From Pandoraea captiosa (lineage in GTDB: Bacteria > Pseudomonadota > Gammaproteobacteria > Burkholderiales > Burkholderiaceae), in contig NZ_CABPSQ010000003.1 of NCBI RefSeq assembly GCF_902459775.1, positions 310,001 through 374,000 on the forward strand: 64,000 nucleotides of DNA, in the 5' to 3' direction. Below the pieces are notes generated by a model. That model did no database searches. It worked only from the letters and a program-made list of their open reading frames with translations, and was not told the origin of the DNA. Position 1 is the stretch's first letter, and the number at the start of each line of letters is the position of its first letter. Shown here in pieces: positions 25,535 to 34,248 of the stretch. The translations under genes and the position numbers were made by a program.

Positions 25535-26410
25535 ATGAGCACATCTCCCGATCCGACCTCGCAGCCATCGTCTATCGTAGACGTGGACAGCTTGCGATCT
25601 GAGCTTGAAAAGCTTAACCCCAGCGCACAACGACGAATCCTTGAGAAGTTCGCCCTTGCTGCGCTCGGAGCGATTCCGTGGGTCGGTGGATTTCTTAGCG
25701 CCCTCGCTACCTACAAGACGGAAGAAGGCACGCTCAAGACCGATTCGCTGCAAACGCAGTGGATTGAAGAGCATGAACGACGCATGGGAGATCTGAGCAG
25801 AACCATGATTCAGATCGGGCAGCGGTTCGAGGCGTTGGGAGATGAAGTCAACGAGCGTCTAGCAAGCGATCAGTATCTCGACATTGTGAGGAAGGCGTTT
25901 CGGACATGGGACGAGGCGGACACCGAAGAAAAGCGACGCTACGTCGCTAACCTCGTGACGAACGCCGCAGGCACGGGCCTGTGTTCAGACGACGTGATTC
26001 GTCTCTTCATCGACTGGCTTCACACCTACCACGAAGCCCACTTCGCTGTAATTCGCGAGATCTACACGAACCCCGGTTCCACTCGATATGACATCTGGGT
26101 AGCCATACGTGGGCAGCTTGTTCGCGAAGATTCGGCAGAAGCGGATCTATATAAACTGCTTATTCGAGATCTCAGCACTGGTGGGGTAATTCGCCAAGCA
26201 CGGGATACCACGGATGACGGGCAATATTTGAAGAAGCGCCCGACCCCAACCCCTCGGGGGCAGGCATCCTCCACGATGGAATCGGCATTCGAGCGAACAA
26301 AGCCGTATGTTCCGACCGAATTGGGCAAGCAGTTCGTGCACTACACCATGAACGAGGTGGTCACCCGCGTTGGGGGAAACGGCGACCAAGAAAGTCACGA
26401 CACCGCCTGA
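25535..26410 (+). CDS. Putative membrane-active effector (cargo of copy A)
   Basis: A 291-aa protein with no family I can name. Residues 30-55 hold a glycine-rich hydrophobic hairpin-like segment (FALAALGAIPWVGGFLSALA), followed by a long amphipathic helical region (MGDLSRTMIQIGQRFEALGD). DEADTEEKRRYVANLVTNAA resembles the helical core of several small bacterial effector-like families. The C-terminal 120 residues look like a winged-helix domain. The single membrane-inserting hairpin and end-of-island position recall membrane-targeting abortive infection proteins. That function is inference. Confidence 0.7.
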   Translation: MSTSPDPTSQPSSIVDVDSLRSELEKLNPSAQRRILEKFALAALGAIPWVGGFLSALATYKTEEGTLKTDSLQTQWIEEHERRMGDLSRTMIQIGQRFEALGDEVNERLASDQYLDIVRKAFRTWDEADTEEKRRYVANLVTNAAGTGLCSDDVIRLFIDWLHTYHEAHFAVIREIYTNPGSTRYDIWVAIRGQLVREDSAEADLYKLLIRDLSTGGVIRQARDTTDDGQYLKKRPTPTPRGQASSTMESAFERTKPYVPTELGKQFVHYTMNEVVTRVGGNGDQESHDTA

Positions 26411-26582
26411 AATCGGACCAAAGGGAATCCCCAAAAGCGCCTGAGATGGGAGTTGATCCCAAGGCTCTCACCCCAGAATCGTACACACCGACAAAACGCG
26501 TGGATTGCCAAATGCCTCCAATCCCGCGTAAAATGGCGCTCTTCGCGGGCGTCGTATAATGGTAATACCCTAGCTTCCCAAG
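26399..26582. repeat. Direct repeat of island right end (copy A), matches 39339-39522
   Basis: About 184 bp conserved with scattered differences, including the upstream region of tRNA-Gly and its 5' half. It is the shared boundary (attachment region) of the two tandem elements. Confidence 0.8.
26545..26582 (+). pseudogene. 5' half of tRNA-Gly(CCC)
   Basis: Identical to the first 38 nt of the complete tRNA at 39484, ending in the anticodon loop (CTTCCCAAG). The 3' half is missing, so it is not functional. It is the expected scar of an integrase that recombines in the anticodon loop. Confidence 0.85.
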
Positions 26583-26593
26583 GCTCGAACCAT

Positions 26594-26622
26594 AACGACG
26601 CGGCGTGAAACTCCGCGTCGTT
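26594..26622. terminator. Perfect 10-bp stem-loop next to the tRNA half
   Basis: AACGACGCGG and CCGCGTCGTT flank a 9-nt loop, 12 nt after the tRNA fragment. No U-tract follows, so it may be a terminator relic or an attachment-site feature. Confidence 0.5.
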
Positions 26623-26895
26623 GCGCTCCAGCTTTCCTCCCAACCTCCATGATTTCTTCATGGGGCGTCACCAGAAGTACCCCCACCGTTTTTCGTCGGC
26701 CTCAGAGAATCACTGAGCGCCCCCAAACCCGATTCGTTAACTCCAAAGTAGAAGTCACTGAACGTCACCCTGACATCTCGTGTGCCTTGACTCCTGATTC
26801 CTTAACGCTACATCACGTTATCCGCATATGTGAAATATACAATTCCGCTCAGCATGGCATACTTCCGAAAAAACACGTGTTTCGGGGATTGCTCC

Positions 26896-28290
26896 ATGCC
26901 TATGGACTATAAGCAGTATCAGGAAGAGGTAACTGCAGACATTTCGTCTGTACTAGCGGCGGCAAGCTGCCAGCCCATACTATTTGTCGGTTCTGGTTTC
27001 TCAAAGCGTTATGCTTCCGGTCCTAACTGGGAAGAACTGTTACGTCTACTCGCTGAGCGTTGTCCCGTAATCGATAAAGACTTCGCATACTTCAAGCAAA
27101 CGTATGGAAGCGACTACATCAAGATCGGTAGTCTCTTCGCAGACGCATATCACGAATGGGCTTGGGGCACGGGTAAATCCAATTTTCCCGATGAGTATTT
27201 CTCTGATGCATACCCACGCGACGTGTTTATCAAGCACGCTACAGCCCAGATCCTGTCGTCTCTCGGCCCGTCGAACAAAGGTTCCTATGGTTCACCTGAA
27301 CTAGACGCAGAGATAGCCGCTTTGAAGGCGATCAGCCCGCATGCGATTATTACAACGAACTACGACGAGTTACTAAGCCCTCTGTTTCCAGACTATGAGC
27401 GGGTCGTCGGTCAGCAAATTTTGCGTCGCGGTTATCTCGCGATTGGCGAAATCTTCAAGATTCACGGATGCATCACCAATCCGCTGTCACTGATCCTAAC
27501 GCAGGACGACTATGATCGCTTCAACGAAGACCACAAATATCTGAGCGCCAAGCTCTTGACGTACTTCGTTGAGCATCCACTGATCTTCATCGGATATAAG
27601 GCCGAGGACCCCAACATCAAAAGTGTGTTGCACGACGTAGACCGAATGGTGCGTGCGGACTTTCAATTGGTTCCAAACATATACATTCTTGAATGGGACC
27701 CCACTTTGACGGAGAAATCATATCCAGCCCGGGATAAGGTGATTTCAGTAGGTGACGATACCAACATCCGTATCAAGAGTATTACTGCAGCGTCTTTTGA
27801 ATGGGTGTTCCAGGCGTTTTCCAATGGCGGAACACTTGAGAAGGTCAACACAAAACTGCTGCGCGCCCTGATGGCCCGAGCCGTGGACCTTGTTCGGTCA
27901 GACATTCCGAAAAAGAGCGTAGAAATTGATTTTCAAACGCTCGAACATGCTGTTGAGAGCGGTGATACCTTCGCCAAGCTTTTCGGCGTGACGTCTATCT
28001 CCGATCCGTCTCAGGTGAATTTGAGTTATCCCTATACTCTTACCGGGGTTGCCGAACAACTCGGTTACAGCTATTGGGGTAAAGCTCTCGACCTAATCAA
28101 GATCCTTACAGACCAAACAGGGTTCGACATGAAAGCCTCTGACAACGCGTATCACATCACGATGCGCATCGGAAAAGCGAAAGGGAGTGTCACCCACAAG
28201 TATTCGCAAAAGGCCGTCGACTTACTCTACAAGGTACTCCATGGGCAACAGTACTCTATCGAACACGCCGATACGAACGACTCACAATAA
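26896..28290 (+). CDS. SIR2-domain protein, putative antiphage NADase
   Basis: A 464-aa protein with an N-terminal SIR2 fold: PILFVGSGFSKRYASGPNWE is the nucleotide-binding start, HAIITTNYDELLSPLFPDYE the conserved TNYD, followed by FKIHGC and PLIFIGYKAEDPNIKSVLHD. Such proteins (for example in DSR and SIR2-APAZ systems) deplete NAD+ on phage infection. The C-terminal 200 residues have no recognised domain. ATG 26896 (MPMDYKQYQ) is preferred over 26830. It is the first gene inside the left end of the element, a usual position for defence cargo, and is followed by a small DUF3775-like gene. Confidence 0.85.
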   Translation: MPMDYKQYQEEVTADISSVLAAASCQPILFVGSGFSKRYASGPNWEELLRLLAERCPVIDKDFAYFKQTYGSDYIKIGSLFADAYHEWAWGTGKSNFPDEYFSDAYPRDVFIKHATAQILSSLGPSNKGSYGSPELDAEIAALKAISPHAIITTNYDELLSPLFPDYERVVGQQILRRGYLAIGEIFKIHGCITNPLSLILTQDDYDRFNEDHKYLSAKLLTYFVEHPLIFIGYKAEDPNIKSVLHDVDRMVRADFQLVPNIYILEWDPTLTEKSYPARDKVISVGDDTNIRIKSITAASFEWVFQAFSNGGTLEKVNTKLLRALMARAVDLVRSDIPKKSVEIDFQTLEHAVESGDTFAKLFGVTSISDPSQVNLSYPYTLTGVAEQLGYSYWGKALDLIKILTDQTGFDMKASDNAYHITMRIGKAKGSVTHKYSQKAVDLLYKVLHGQQYSIEHADTNDSQ

Positions 28291-28358
28291 ATCCGTCACA
28301 GCAAACTTATCTAGTTCTCGCTCTCAGAGTACATCGAACCTTTGAAACAACGAACGTC

Positions 28359-28670
28359 ATGCCCATCTACGCCGCAATCAATCAACTAAAGACCAGCATT
28401 CCAGCAACACAGGCGTCCGCGCAAGCATTTCTGTCCACGCTCCCGCGAGAAATACAGCAGCAGTTGATCTGCGCAATCTACATCGGTCGCGAACACATTT
28501 ATCTTGATCGTCTCCGGACAGATATGGCTATCAGTCGCATCCAGACCGACCATATCGACGAGAACGATTACGCACGGATAATTCACGAGAAAGCAGACAA
28601 CATCACCACGTATCTGGATTCCCTCATAAGATGCGCCAACACGTCTGGATTTGACTTGAATCGCCTTTGA
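28359..28670 (+). CDS. Small DUF3775-like protein
   Basis: A 103-aa acidic helical protein. LPREIQQQLICAIYIGREHI and the late EKADNITTYLDSLIR follow the pattern of the DUF3775 family (an hhhhhIGR element plus a YL.s segment), but the match is by eye and tentative. It starts 68 bp after the SIR2 gene on the same strand and may be its partner, immunity factor or simply a co-transported gene. Confidence 0.6.
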   Translation: MPIYAAINQLKTSIPATQASAQAFLSTLPREIQQQLICAIYIGREHIYLDRLRTDMAISRIQTDHIDENDYARIIHEKADNITTYLDSLIRCANTSGFDLNRL

Positions 28671-28729
28671 AGCTAAGGATTGGCGCTTCGTTCAAATGTC
28701 GCCACTTCGATTTGGCGAATAAATTTACG

Positions 28730-28990
28730 TCATGTTTTTGCCCGATGATGCCGGCACTTGATCATCTGGTAGTAGGTACTCGCCCCGTCCTTCGAAAGCC
28801 CCGCCTCTGCGACGAACTGCTCGATGATCTCCTTCCGCGTCACCTGCTTGCGGCGCATCATCCGCTTGTAGATTTCCGTTGCGATCTGCATCTTCGTCTT
28901 GGTCTCCTCAACCGGTAGACCTGTGTCAGATTGATACGTCCTGTCATCACTACTTCCACGTGAACTGGCGTCGTCAACATCAAGAATCAT
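28730..28990 (-). CDS. Small putative DNA-binding regulator of the replication operon
   Basis: An 86-aa protein, N-terminally disordered and acidic. Its C-terminal helices (QIATEIYKRMMRRKQVTRKE, IIEQFVAEAGLSKDGASTYY) have the look of a helix-turn-helix with an AGLSK..A.TYYQ recognition helix. It lies 65 bp downstream of the primase-helicase gene on the same strand. A role in replication control is inference. Confidence 0.65.
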   Translation of the reverse strand: MILDVDDASSRGSSDDRTYQSDTGLPVEETKTKMQIATEIYKRMMRRKQVTRKEIIEQFVAEAGLSKDGASTYYQMIKCRHHRAKT

Positions 28991-29055
28991 GATTACCTCC
29001 GGTGATGGTGAATTTCGACCACCATCACCGGCTCCGTTGCGTCAGACAACTGTTT

Positions 29056-32000
29056 TCATTGCTTCACTTCTTCTGATGCCCTCTCGGCGATGACACCTTC
29101 TGCCGTTCTCCTGGCCCTCTCCTCGAAATCAGGGGATTTCTCGCGCAATCTATCAAACTCGGCTTGCATGTATAGGTTCATTCGCTCAACCGCTTGCGAA
29201 TGAATCTGCTTGTAGTCGATCTTCTTTTGCTTGCCATCGGGAAGCGTTATGTTGGTCGAACGCCTCTGCCCGTGTGCTACGCCCACCAACCCAAGCAGAT
29301 TGCCAAGTAAGCCCGCCGGTTTGTTGAGTGAATCCTTGCGCCATACACGATCCTGCGCCCAAAGAGACTGGATACGTGTCCCGACCTTCCGACATTCCTC
29401 CACGAACCCTTCCAATTCGACAGGTGAGTATTCAACCTCCGTCAGAAACCCACTTTCGTCGTCATAGATGCCCGCGGAGATGAATAGCTGGCGCAACATT
29501 TCTATGCGCTCCCAATCCCGATTCTGGTCCGTCAGCATCGGAGGGCCGCCCTTGAACTGCTCAAAACGTGCAAGTTCAACCGAATATCTTGCCCAACTGT
29601 GATTACGAAGCATCAGGTACTGACGCACTTGACGAGGTAGATTCCCGTCGTCAAATTCCGCCACCTTCTCTATCGTCACGGGAGCGCCCAAGTACGACTC
29701 CACACGGTATGCCATGTACAGGTTTTCTTCGTGCGGCGTCAGTTTTTCGTTGTGACGCAATTTATCGAAAATGGGGTTCATGACGTCGTCAGAAACCTGC
29801 TCAGACGCAAGTACAACATCGGCGGCACGTCTGTGCGCGAGCACGGTACTGGAGGCCGCTGCACCGTTGCGTCCCTCGCGATTTAGCTCCCGATCCGTTT
29901 CGATGATGTTGACGACCCAACCGGTCGACTTCCTCAGATCGATGAAGTTGTTCTTGAGAAGATTTTTCGACGCCCGCTGAAGCGCGGTGACATACGAAAA
30001 AATCGTCAGGAACTCGTCCTCTTCCTTGCTCAGATTGGCCTTGATGACACGTATCCCCGTGGTGTCCTCAATCGACTCCAGATGTGCCAGCGATGGTTCG
30101 TATCTCACGAGGTCGAGCTTGACAACTTCCGGGTCGGTTTCCAAATCGGCTGTTTCCGGTGAAATCCAGATGTGGATTTCCTTTGGATTACGGACTCGGG
30201 ATAGCTGCTGGTCGATGTCAAAATGCGTCGTGATCTCCGACTTGAAGATGCCAAACGTGGCGTCAACGAGTGCTTCGCCGTTCGGAAACGTGATATCGAT
30301 TCCTGTACCGATAGCAGGTGAGGCCAATAACACATCACATTTAAGAATGCGGTTCGACACGTCGCCCAGAAATTGCTGAACCTCTGCGTCCTGCGAGTTA
30401 TCGGAAGTCACCTTGAAGATCTTCTTGCTTTCCCCAAAGAGCGCTCGAAACCGGATTTCCAGCGCGTCTATTTCCGTCTTGGAGTTTGAACAGACGTACA
30501 AACGCTTACCGTCCGCCAGCATCCGTTCCATTACGGAACGCAAATGCCCATCCCCTTGATATATACGGATTTCCTTACCGTCCCCGGTTGGGTAAGTGTT
30601 CTGGATCACATGGTAAGAACGGTCTTTCCCATCGGACAAGATTTCACGCAACATGATCACCGTCGGAGCGTTCATGTCGGCGTCGAGCAAATACACAGAC
30701 TTCGCATTGCGCAGGTAATATCGGAATACGCTGTAAATGCGGCGGCGGTCAAGCCTCAACGTCTTCGACACCATCAGATGAGAAATCACCTGCTCGACCT
30801 CATCGAGGATGATGACGTCGTACTTGTCTTCTTGCGTATTCAAACGCCCCTGGAGACTGTCCATGCAGACCGCATAATGGCGGGTGGGATTGATATTCAC
30901 CTTCACCTGTTTCGCGGGGCTTGGTTCGCCAGTCCCATCGGTATTTTTTTCGTTTCGCGTCACCAAATCGAAATAACACGTCAACCCCAGCCGTTGTGCC
31001 ATCGACCTGAGTAGCGTCTGCCTGTGACCTATGAGCAGGACGCTTTTTCTTTCGCGTTTCGCTTCATCGACAACATTACGGAGAACCGTCGTCTTCCCAC
31101 TTCCTTTCGGGCTCTTGATGATCGTTACTCCATCTTGAAGCGGGATTAGCTCGGCGGGTAGAAACCGCTCCTGAAGGAGTCCGGGAGGTGACGTGTCGAA
31201 GTTGAACATTTCGGTGTCAGTGTTTTGCTCACGCAGCCACGTGTCAAACGACTCCCGAATCCAACTTTCAACTCGTCGGTCGTACTCGTGCAAATCGAAC
31301 GTCGGACTACCTCGATCAGCCCAGTAGGTTCTTCCACATGCGACGCAGTGAACACCCATCCCAACGCCATCTGAGGAGTGGACGACGAACGCACTTGCCC
31401 GGGAATCGACATGAACAGGGCAGTAAACCGGCGTCCGAACATCAGCCTGATTCAGCGGAATCACCCCACCCCCTGCTAACCGGAGTTCGGTGGTTTTGAC
31501 GATCCAGTGGGTTGACGTTGAACTGGCCTTGCGTTTATGGGTTTGCTCTGTCCCATCTGAATCTACGTAGGCAACAGCTTCTTCCTTGATCTTGCCGTTG
31601 TCTGCCAGCAGGAGGATTTGCCCGATTTCGGACGAGTCAAGGATGCCGTCGAAGACTACAGACTCACAGCCTCTGCTGCCGTAGAACACCCGTGCGGGTT
31701 CTGCACATGCCGCGTCAGCAAGAAATTTACCGACCAGTCCAACCATGACCTGCCTGTAACGCGTCGCATCAATAATCGGCTCGGAGAGCTGGAACACTAT
31801 TCGAAAACGATGTTCGTCTTCGGTGTGCGAAGCCGTCGTATAAGCCAATGCCGCGTGAGCCTTGATATACGGATGCTCAATCGCATCGGTCCAGCTCATA
31901 CCGTGGTCAACGTCGATGGCGATAAACCCCGTTCGTTCGAAGTTCGCCTGCGATCGGTGACCGTCTTTGTACTGAGCCGAGAATGCCACCCCCATGGAGA

Positions 32001-32193
32001 TGACCTTCGCCAACTCTTCCCGGGTCATGTCGAACGGCTCCCACCCCTTCCCAAGGTTTCCGTCGTTCTCGTTCTTATTGATGATGTGCTGATTCAGCGA
32101 GACTGCAAAAGCCGTGCTCACACCTTGCCCCGTTTTTTGGTTGTCTCTCGCCCAAACACCCGTGATGCTGCCCCATCTTTTGACGGTAGACAC
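29056..32193 (-). CDS. AEP-type primase fused to a superfamily helicase (CyRepA1-like replication protein)
   Basis: A 1045-aa protein. Residues about 85-200 look like an archaeo-eukaryotic primase (FIAIDVDHG carries the DxD metal motif; DEHRFRIVFQLSEP follows). A zinc-finger-like segment lies near 265-290 (CPVHVDSRA..GVHCVACGR). The helicase part has Walker A at about 360 (SPKGSGKTTVLRN) and the Walker B variant IILDEVEQVISH. GTGIDITFPNGEALVDATFG is the later conserved motif. DEVEQ is characteristic of CyRepA1-like plasmid replication proteins. GTG 32193 starts only 3 bp from the integrase start on the other strand. It is probably the element's replication initiator. Confidence 0.85.
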   Translation of the reverse strand: MSTVKRWGSITGVWARDNQKTGQGVSTAFAVSLNQHIINKNENDGNLGKGWEPFDMTREELAKVISMGVAFSAQYKDGHRSQANFERTGFIAIDVDHGMSWTDAIEHPYIKAHAALAYTTASHTEDEHRFRIVFQLSEPIIDATRYRQVMVGLVGKFLADAACAEPARVFYGSRGCESVVFDGILDSSEIGQILLLADNGKIKEEAVAYVDSDGTEQTHKRKASSTSTHWIVKTTELRLAGGGVIPLNQADVRTPVYCPVHVDSRASAFVVHSSDGVGMGVHCVACGRTYWADRGSPTFDLHEYDRRVESWIRESFDTWLREQNTDTEMFNFDTSPPGLLQERFLPAELIPLQDGVTIIKSPKGSGKTTVLRNVVDEAKRERKSVLLIGHRQTLLRSMAQRLGLTCYFDLVTRNEKNTDGTGEPSPAKQVKVNINPTRHYAVCMDSLQGRLNTQEDKYDVIILDEVEQVISHLMVSKTLRLDRRRIYSVFRYYLRNAKSVYLLDADMNAPTVIMLREILSDGKDRSYHVIQNTYPTGDGKEIRIYQGDGHLRSVMERMLADGKRLYVCSNSKTEIDALEIRFRALFGESKKIFKVTSDNSQDAEVQQFLGDVSNRILKCDVLLASPAIGTGIDITFPNGEALVDATFGIFKSEITTHFDIDQQLSRVRNPKEIHIWISPETADLETDPEVVKLDLVRYEPSLAHLESIEDTTGIRVIKANLSKEEDEFLTIFSYVTALQRASKNLLKNNFIDLRKSTGWVVNIIETDRELNREGRNGAAASSTVLAHRRAADVVLASEQVSDDVMNPIFDKLRHNEKLTPHEENLYMAYRVESYLGAPVTIEKVAEFDDGNLPRQVRQYLMLRNHSWARYSVELARFEQFKGGPPMLTDQNRDWERIEMLRQLFISAGIYDDESGFLTEVEYSPVELEGFVEECRKVGTRIQSLWAQDRVWRKDSLNKPAGLLGNLLGLVGVAHGQRRSTNITLPDGKQKKIDYKQIHSQAVERMNLYMQAEFDRLREKSPDFEERARRTAEGVIAERASEEVKQ

Positions 32194-32196
32194 CTC

Positions 32197-33432
32197 ATGG
32201 GATTACACAAGCGAGCGAATTCTAAGAATTGGTTTTACAGCTTCCAGATCAAGGGCAAGCGTTTTCTGGGGTCGACTGGCACACCTAACAAGACCGTTGC
32301 GGCTCAGGTGGAGCGTGACGCTCGCGCCAAGGCCCATGCGCGGATATTTCTTGGACAGGTGGATGAAATTCGCTTGATGGACGCGATCCATCGCTATATC
32401 GAATCCCGAAAAGACAAGCCCTACTGGCCTGCGATGGACAGTATCGCAAGAAAGATCAACGGTCACAAGGTGATACCTCGTGGTGGTGGCGTGCGTTCCT
32501 GTCACTCGTTACCGGCCGACATGATGCTTCACGAGTTGACTACGCGGGATGTCGAACGCCTTGTTCAACACCGGAAGGTCGAAGGAAATTCACCCCAAAC
32601 GATCAAGCACGAAATCGGGCTGATCCGTGCCGCGATGAATGAAGCCGCCCGACTCGGATACCGAATCAACCGGGAAATAATATTCCCGGTAATTCGTACC
32701 CAATCTCGTCTGCGTTATCTGGACCAGTCCGAAGAAGATGCCCTACTTCGCGCCCTTCACCCTGACACCCTACTCACTGAGATGATGTCCGAAAAACTCC
32801 ACACCCCGGACATGGTGCGGATGGTTCAGGACAACTACGATCTCGCGATATTTCTGCTTGACACCGGATGTCGGTATTCGGAAGCCGCGAACATCCCGTG
32901 GTCGTCCATCGACATCGAGGACCAGACGATCAATCTCTTTCGTTCCAAGGTCCAGAACGAAAGTATTTTGCATATGACACAGCGGTTGTATGAGGTCATG
33001 TGCCGACGAGCGTGCTCGAGGTCTGTGTCAGACCGTCATGTGTTCAAGAATAAACAGGGGGAATCCCGGGGATATTCCACAAACGCCTTCAAAAAAGCGT
33101 TCGTTCGTGCCGGACTGAATACCCCAACGATGGTGAAAGAACGTGGAGGGAAAGTCACCCTACACACACTTCGCCATACGTTCGCCAGTAAACTCGTGAG
33201 AGCCGGTATCAGCCTATACGAAGTGTCCGTTCTGCTCGGACACTCAGATCCCAAGATGACACAGCGATATGCTCACCTTGCACCGAACGAAACAAGCCGG
33301 AAAGCGGTTCAGGTGATCGATAAAATGGTGTCACCCGACACGTTGAGCTTGACAACAAATATCGCCGTCAATCACCCATCCCTGCGGGACGGGACGATTT
33401 CCGTCAACAGAACTCAACAGCGGTGCGTGTGA
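32197..33432 (+). CDS. int: Tyrosine recombinase (integrase) of the satellite-like element
   Basis: A 411-aa site-specific recombinase. The N-terminus MGLHKRANSKNWFYSFQIKG is the usual arm-binding start. The catalytic domain has Arg in LLDTGCRYSEAANIPW, HTLRHTFASKLV and LGHSDPKMTQRYAHL with the nucleophile Tyr. It probably recombines within the anticodon loop of tRNA-Gly(CCC), judging from the flanking repeats. Unusually for an integrase it sits in mid-element, back-to-back with the replication gene, not next to the attachment site. Confidence 0.9.
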   Translation: MGLHKRANSKNWFYSFQIKGKRFLGSTGTPNKTVAAQVERDARAKAHARIFLGQVDEIRLMDAIHRYIESRKDKPYWPAMDSIARKINGHKVIPRGGGVRSCHSLPADMMLHELTTRDVERLVQHRKVEGNSPQTIKHEIGLIRAAMNEAARLGYRINREIIFPVIRTQSRLRYLDQSEEDALLRALHPDTLLTEMMSEKLHTPDMVRMVQDNYDLAIFLLDTGCRYSEAANIPWSSIDIEDQTINLFRSKVQNESILHMTQRLYEVMCRRACSRSVSDRHVFKNKQGESRGYSTNAFKKAFVRAGLNTPTMVKERGGKVTLHTLRHTFASKLVRAGISLYEVSVLLGHSDPKMTQRYAHLAPNETSRKAVQVIDKMVSPDTLSLTTNIAVNHPSLRDGTISVNRTQQRCV

Positions 33433-33517
33433 CGGTGTCCGTCACACTTCCTCTGTTTTCGTTCTGCCCCTTCCTCCTCATTTTTCCCGGAGTCCCCCCC
33501 CATCCACCCTCGTCCCT

Positions 33518-33602
33518 CCAACCAAAAAGGCAGAGTGATTTTGATTTATATAGAATGAATTTATAGAGTCTGCCTTTTTTTTGTTTTTCTGTTAAGAGGG
33601 GA
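33518..33602. repeat. Left arm of long inverted repeat
   Basis: 85 nt, complementary to 33811-33894 except one extra T in a T-run. The arm itself can fold (AAAAAGGCAGA with TCTGCCTTTTTTTT), giving a terminator-like stem for the integrase transcript. Confidence 0.95.
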
Positions 33603-33810
33603 CAGATTTCCTTCCCGCAGATGGATACGGGAATAAGGGTGGAACCGGGAAACAACAAGTTTTGACGGGGGACTGACTGGGGATCGTATCGCAGGAAGTT
33701 GTCGGTACAACCCTTCGGTGGATGATCTTGATAGACGAAACTTTGGACGGAACATCGATCTCTTTTTGATGGAGTGATGATTACATCGATTTTTCCTCCA
33801 AAATCACCCA

Positions 33811-33894
33811 TCCCCTCTTAACAGAAAAACAAAAAAAGGCAGACTCTATAAATTCATTCTATATAAATCAAAATCACTCTGCCTTTTTGGTTGG
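33811..33894. repeat. Right arm of long inverted repeat
   Basis: 84 nt, reverse complement of 33518-33602 with one length difference. On the minus strand it has the same terminator-like fold ending in a T-run. Confidence 0.95.
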
Positions 33895-34017
33895 GGGAGT
33901 GCGAAATAAGAGGGGAAACGAGAGGAAAACGAGAAATTGGGGGGACGTCGGAGTGTAGAGGCGGGAAATCACCCCGAACGTAGACGTTGGAGATGAGATC
34001 AGGACGAAGACCGGGAC

Positions 34018-34038
34018 GGATGACGGGAACCGTCATCC
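34018..34038. repeat. Perfect 9-bp hairpin
   Basis: GGATGACGG and CCGTCATCC flank GAA. It is in the non-coding region after the long inverted repeat and could be a protein site or an RNA stem. Confidence 0.7.
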
Positions 34039-34109
34039 CAGATACCGGTCGAGTCCTGTTGACGGAGAACATCCCGACCGGGAGGGAGGGTGATCGACGG
34101 CGATACCCA

Positions 34110-34142
34110 CAAAAAAGAAGCCCGCTTGGTGAGAAACGGGCT
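34110..34142 (-). terminator. Rho-independent terminator, minus strand
   Basis: Read on the minus strand: stem AGCCCG/CGGGCT followed by TCTTTTTTG. It is downstream of the minus-strand operon ending at 34469. Confidence 0.75.
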
Positions 34143-34167
34143 GAGTGTAGGGGTAATGCGTGTATGA

Positions 34168-34183
34168 CACCCGAAAACGGGTG
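34168..34183. repeat. CACCCG-AAAA-CGGGTG hairpin
   Basis: A perfect 6-bp stem with a tetraloop between the two minus-strand terminators. It has no U-tract of its own, so its role is unclear. Confidence 0.6.
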
Positions 34184-34220
34184 CAGAAATCATGCCGACG
34201 GGCAGGAAGCAATCACAGGC

Positions 34221-34248
34221 AACAAAAAGAGCCCGTGCACAAGGGCTC
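34221..34248 (-). terminator. Rho-independent terminator, minus strand
   Basis: Minus-strand stem GAGCCC/GGGCTC followed by TTTTTGTT. It is the first of two tandem terminators met by transcripts leaving the lipoprotein operon. Confidence 0.75.

Larger units (their letters stand above)
20820..26582. mobile_element. Remnant integrative island (copy A), truncated at its left end
   Basis: From 20820 the sequence is nearly identical to the right part of the element at 26.6-39.5 kb. Similarity comes in blocks (20820-21874, 22759-22952, 24970-25247, 25375-25411, about 26400-26582), separated by unrelated cargo. It ends in the 5' half of tRNA-Gly, as the other copy does. No integrase, replication gene or left attachment site is present, so the left part has been lost at the 20820 junction. 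Backbone genes here are mutated while cargo genes are open. Confidence 0.75.

Noticed and set aside
31618-32196. Upstream extension of the satellite integrase
   Set aside because: Open by chance antisense to the primase gene; MGLHKRANSKNW at 32197 is the normal integrase start.
33404-33811. A 135-codon minus-strand frame across the inverted repeat
   Set aside because: It overlaps the integrase end and covers the left repeat arm; low-complexity and lysine-rich, with no ribosome site.
33518-33894. Insertion sequence or MITE ending in the long inverted repeat
   Set aside because: No transposase is inside or nearby and no target duplication is visible. The arms lie inside an element with a better explanation such as an origin or paired terminators.
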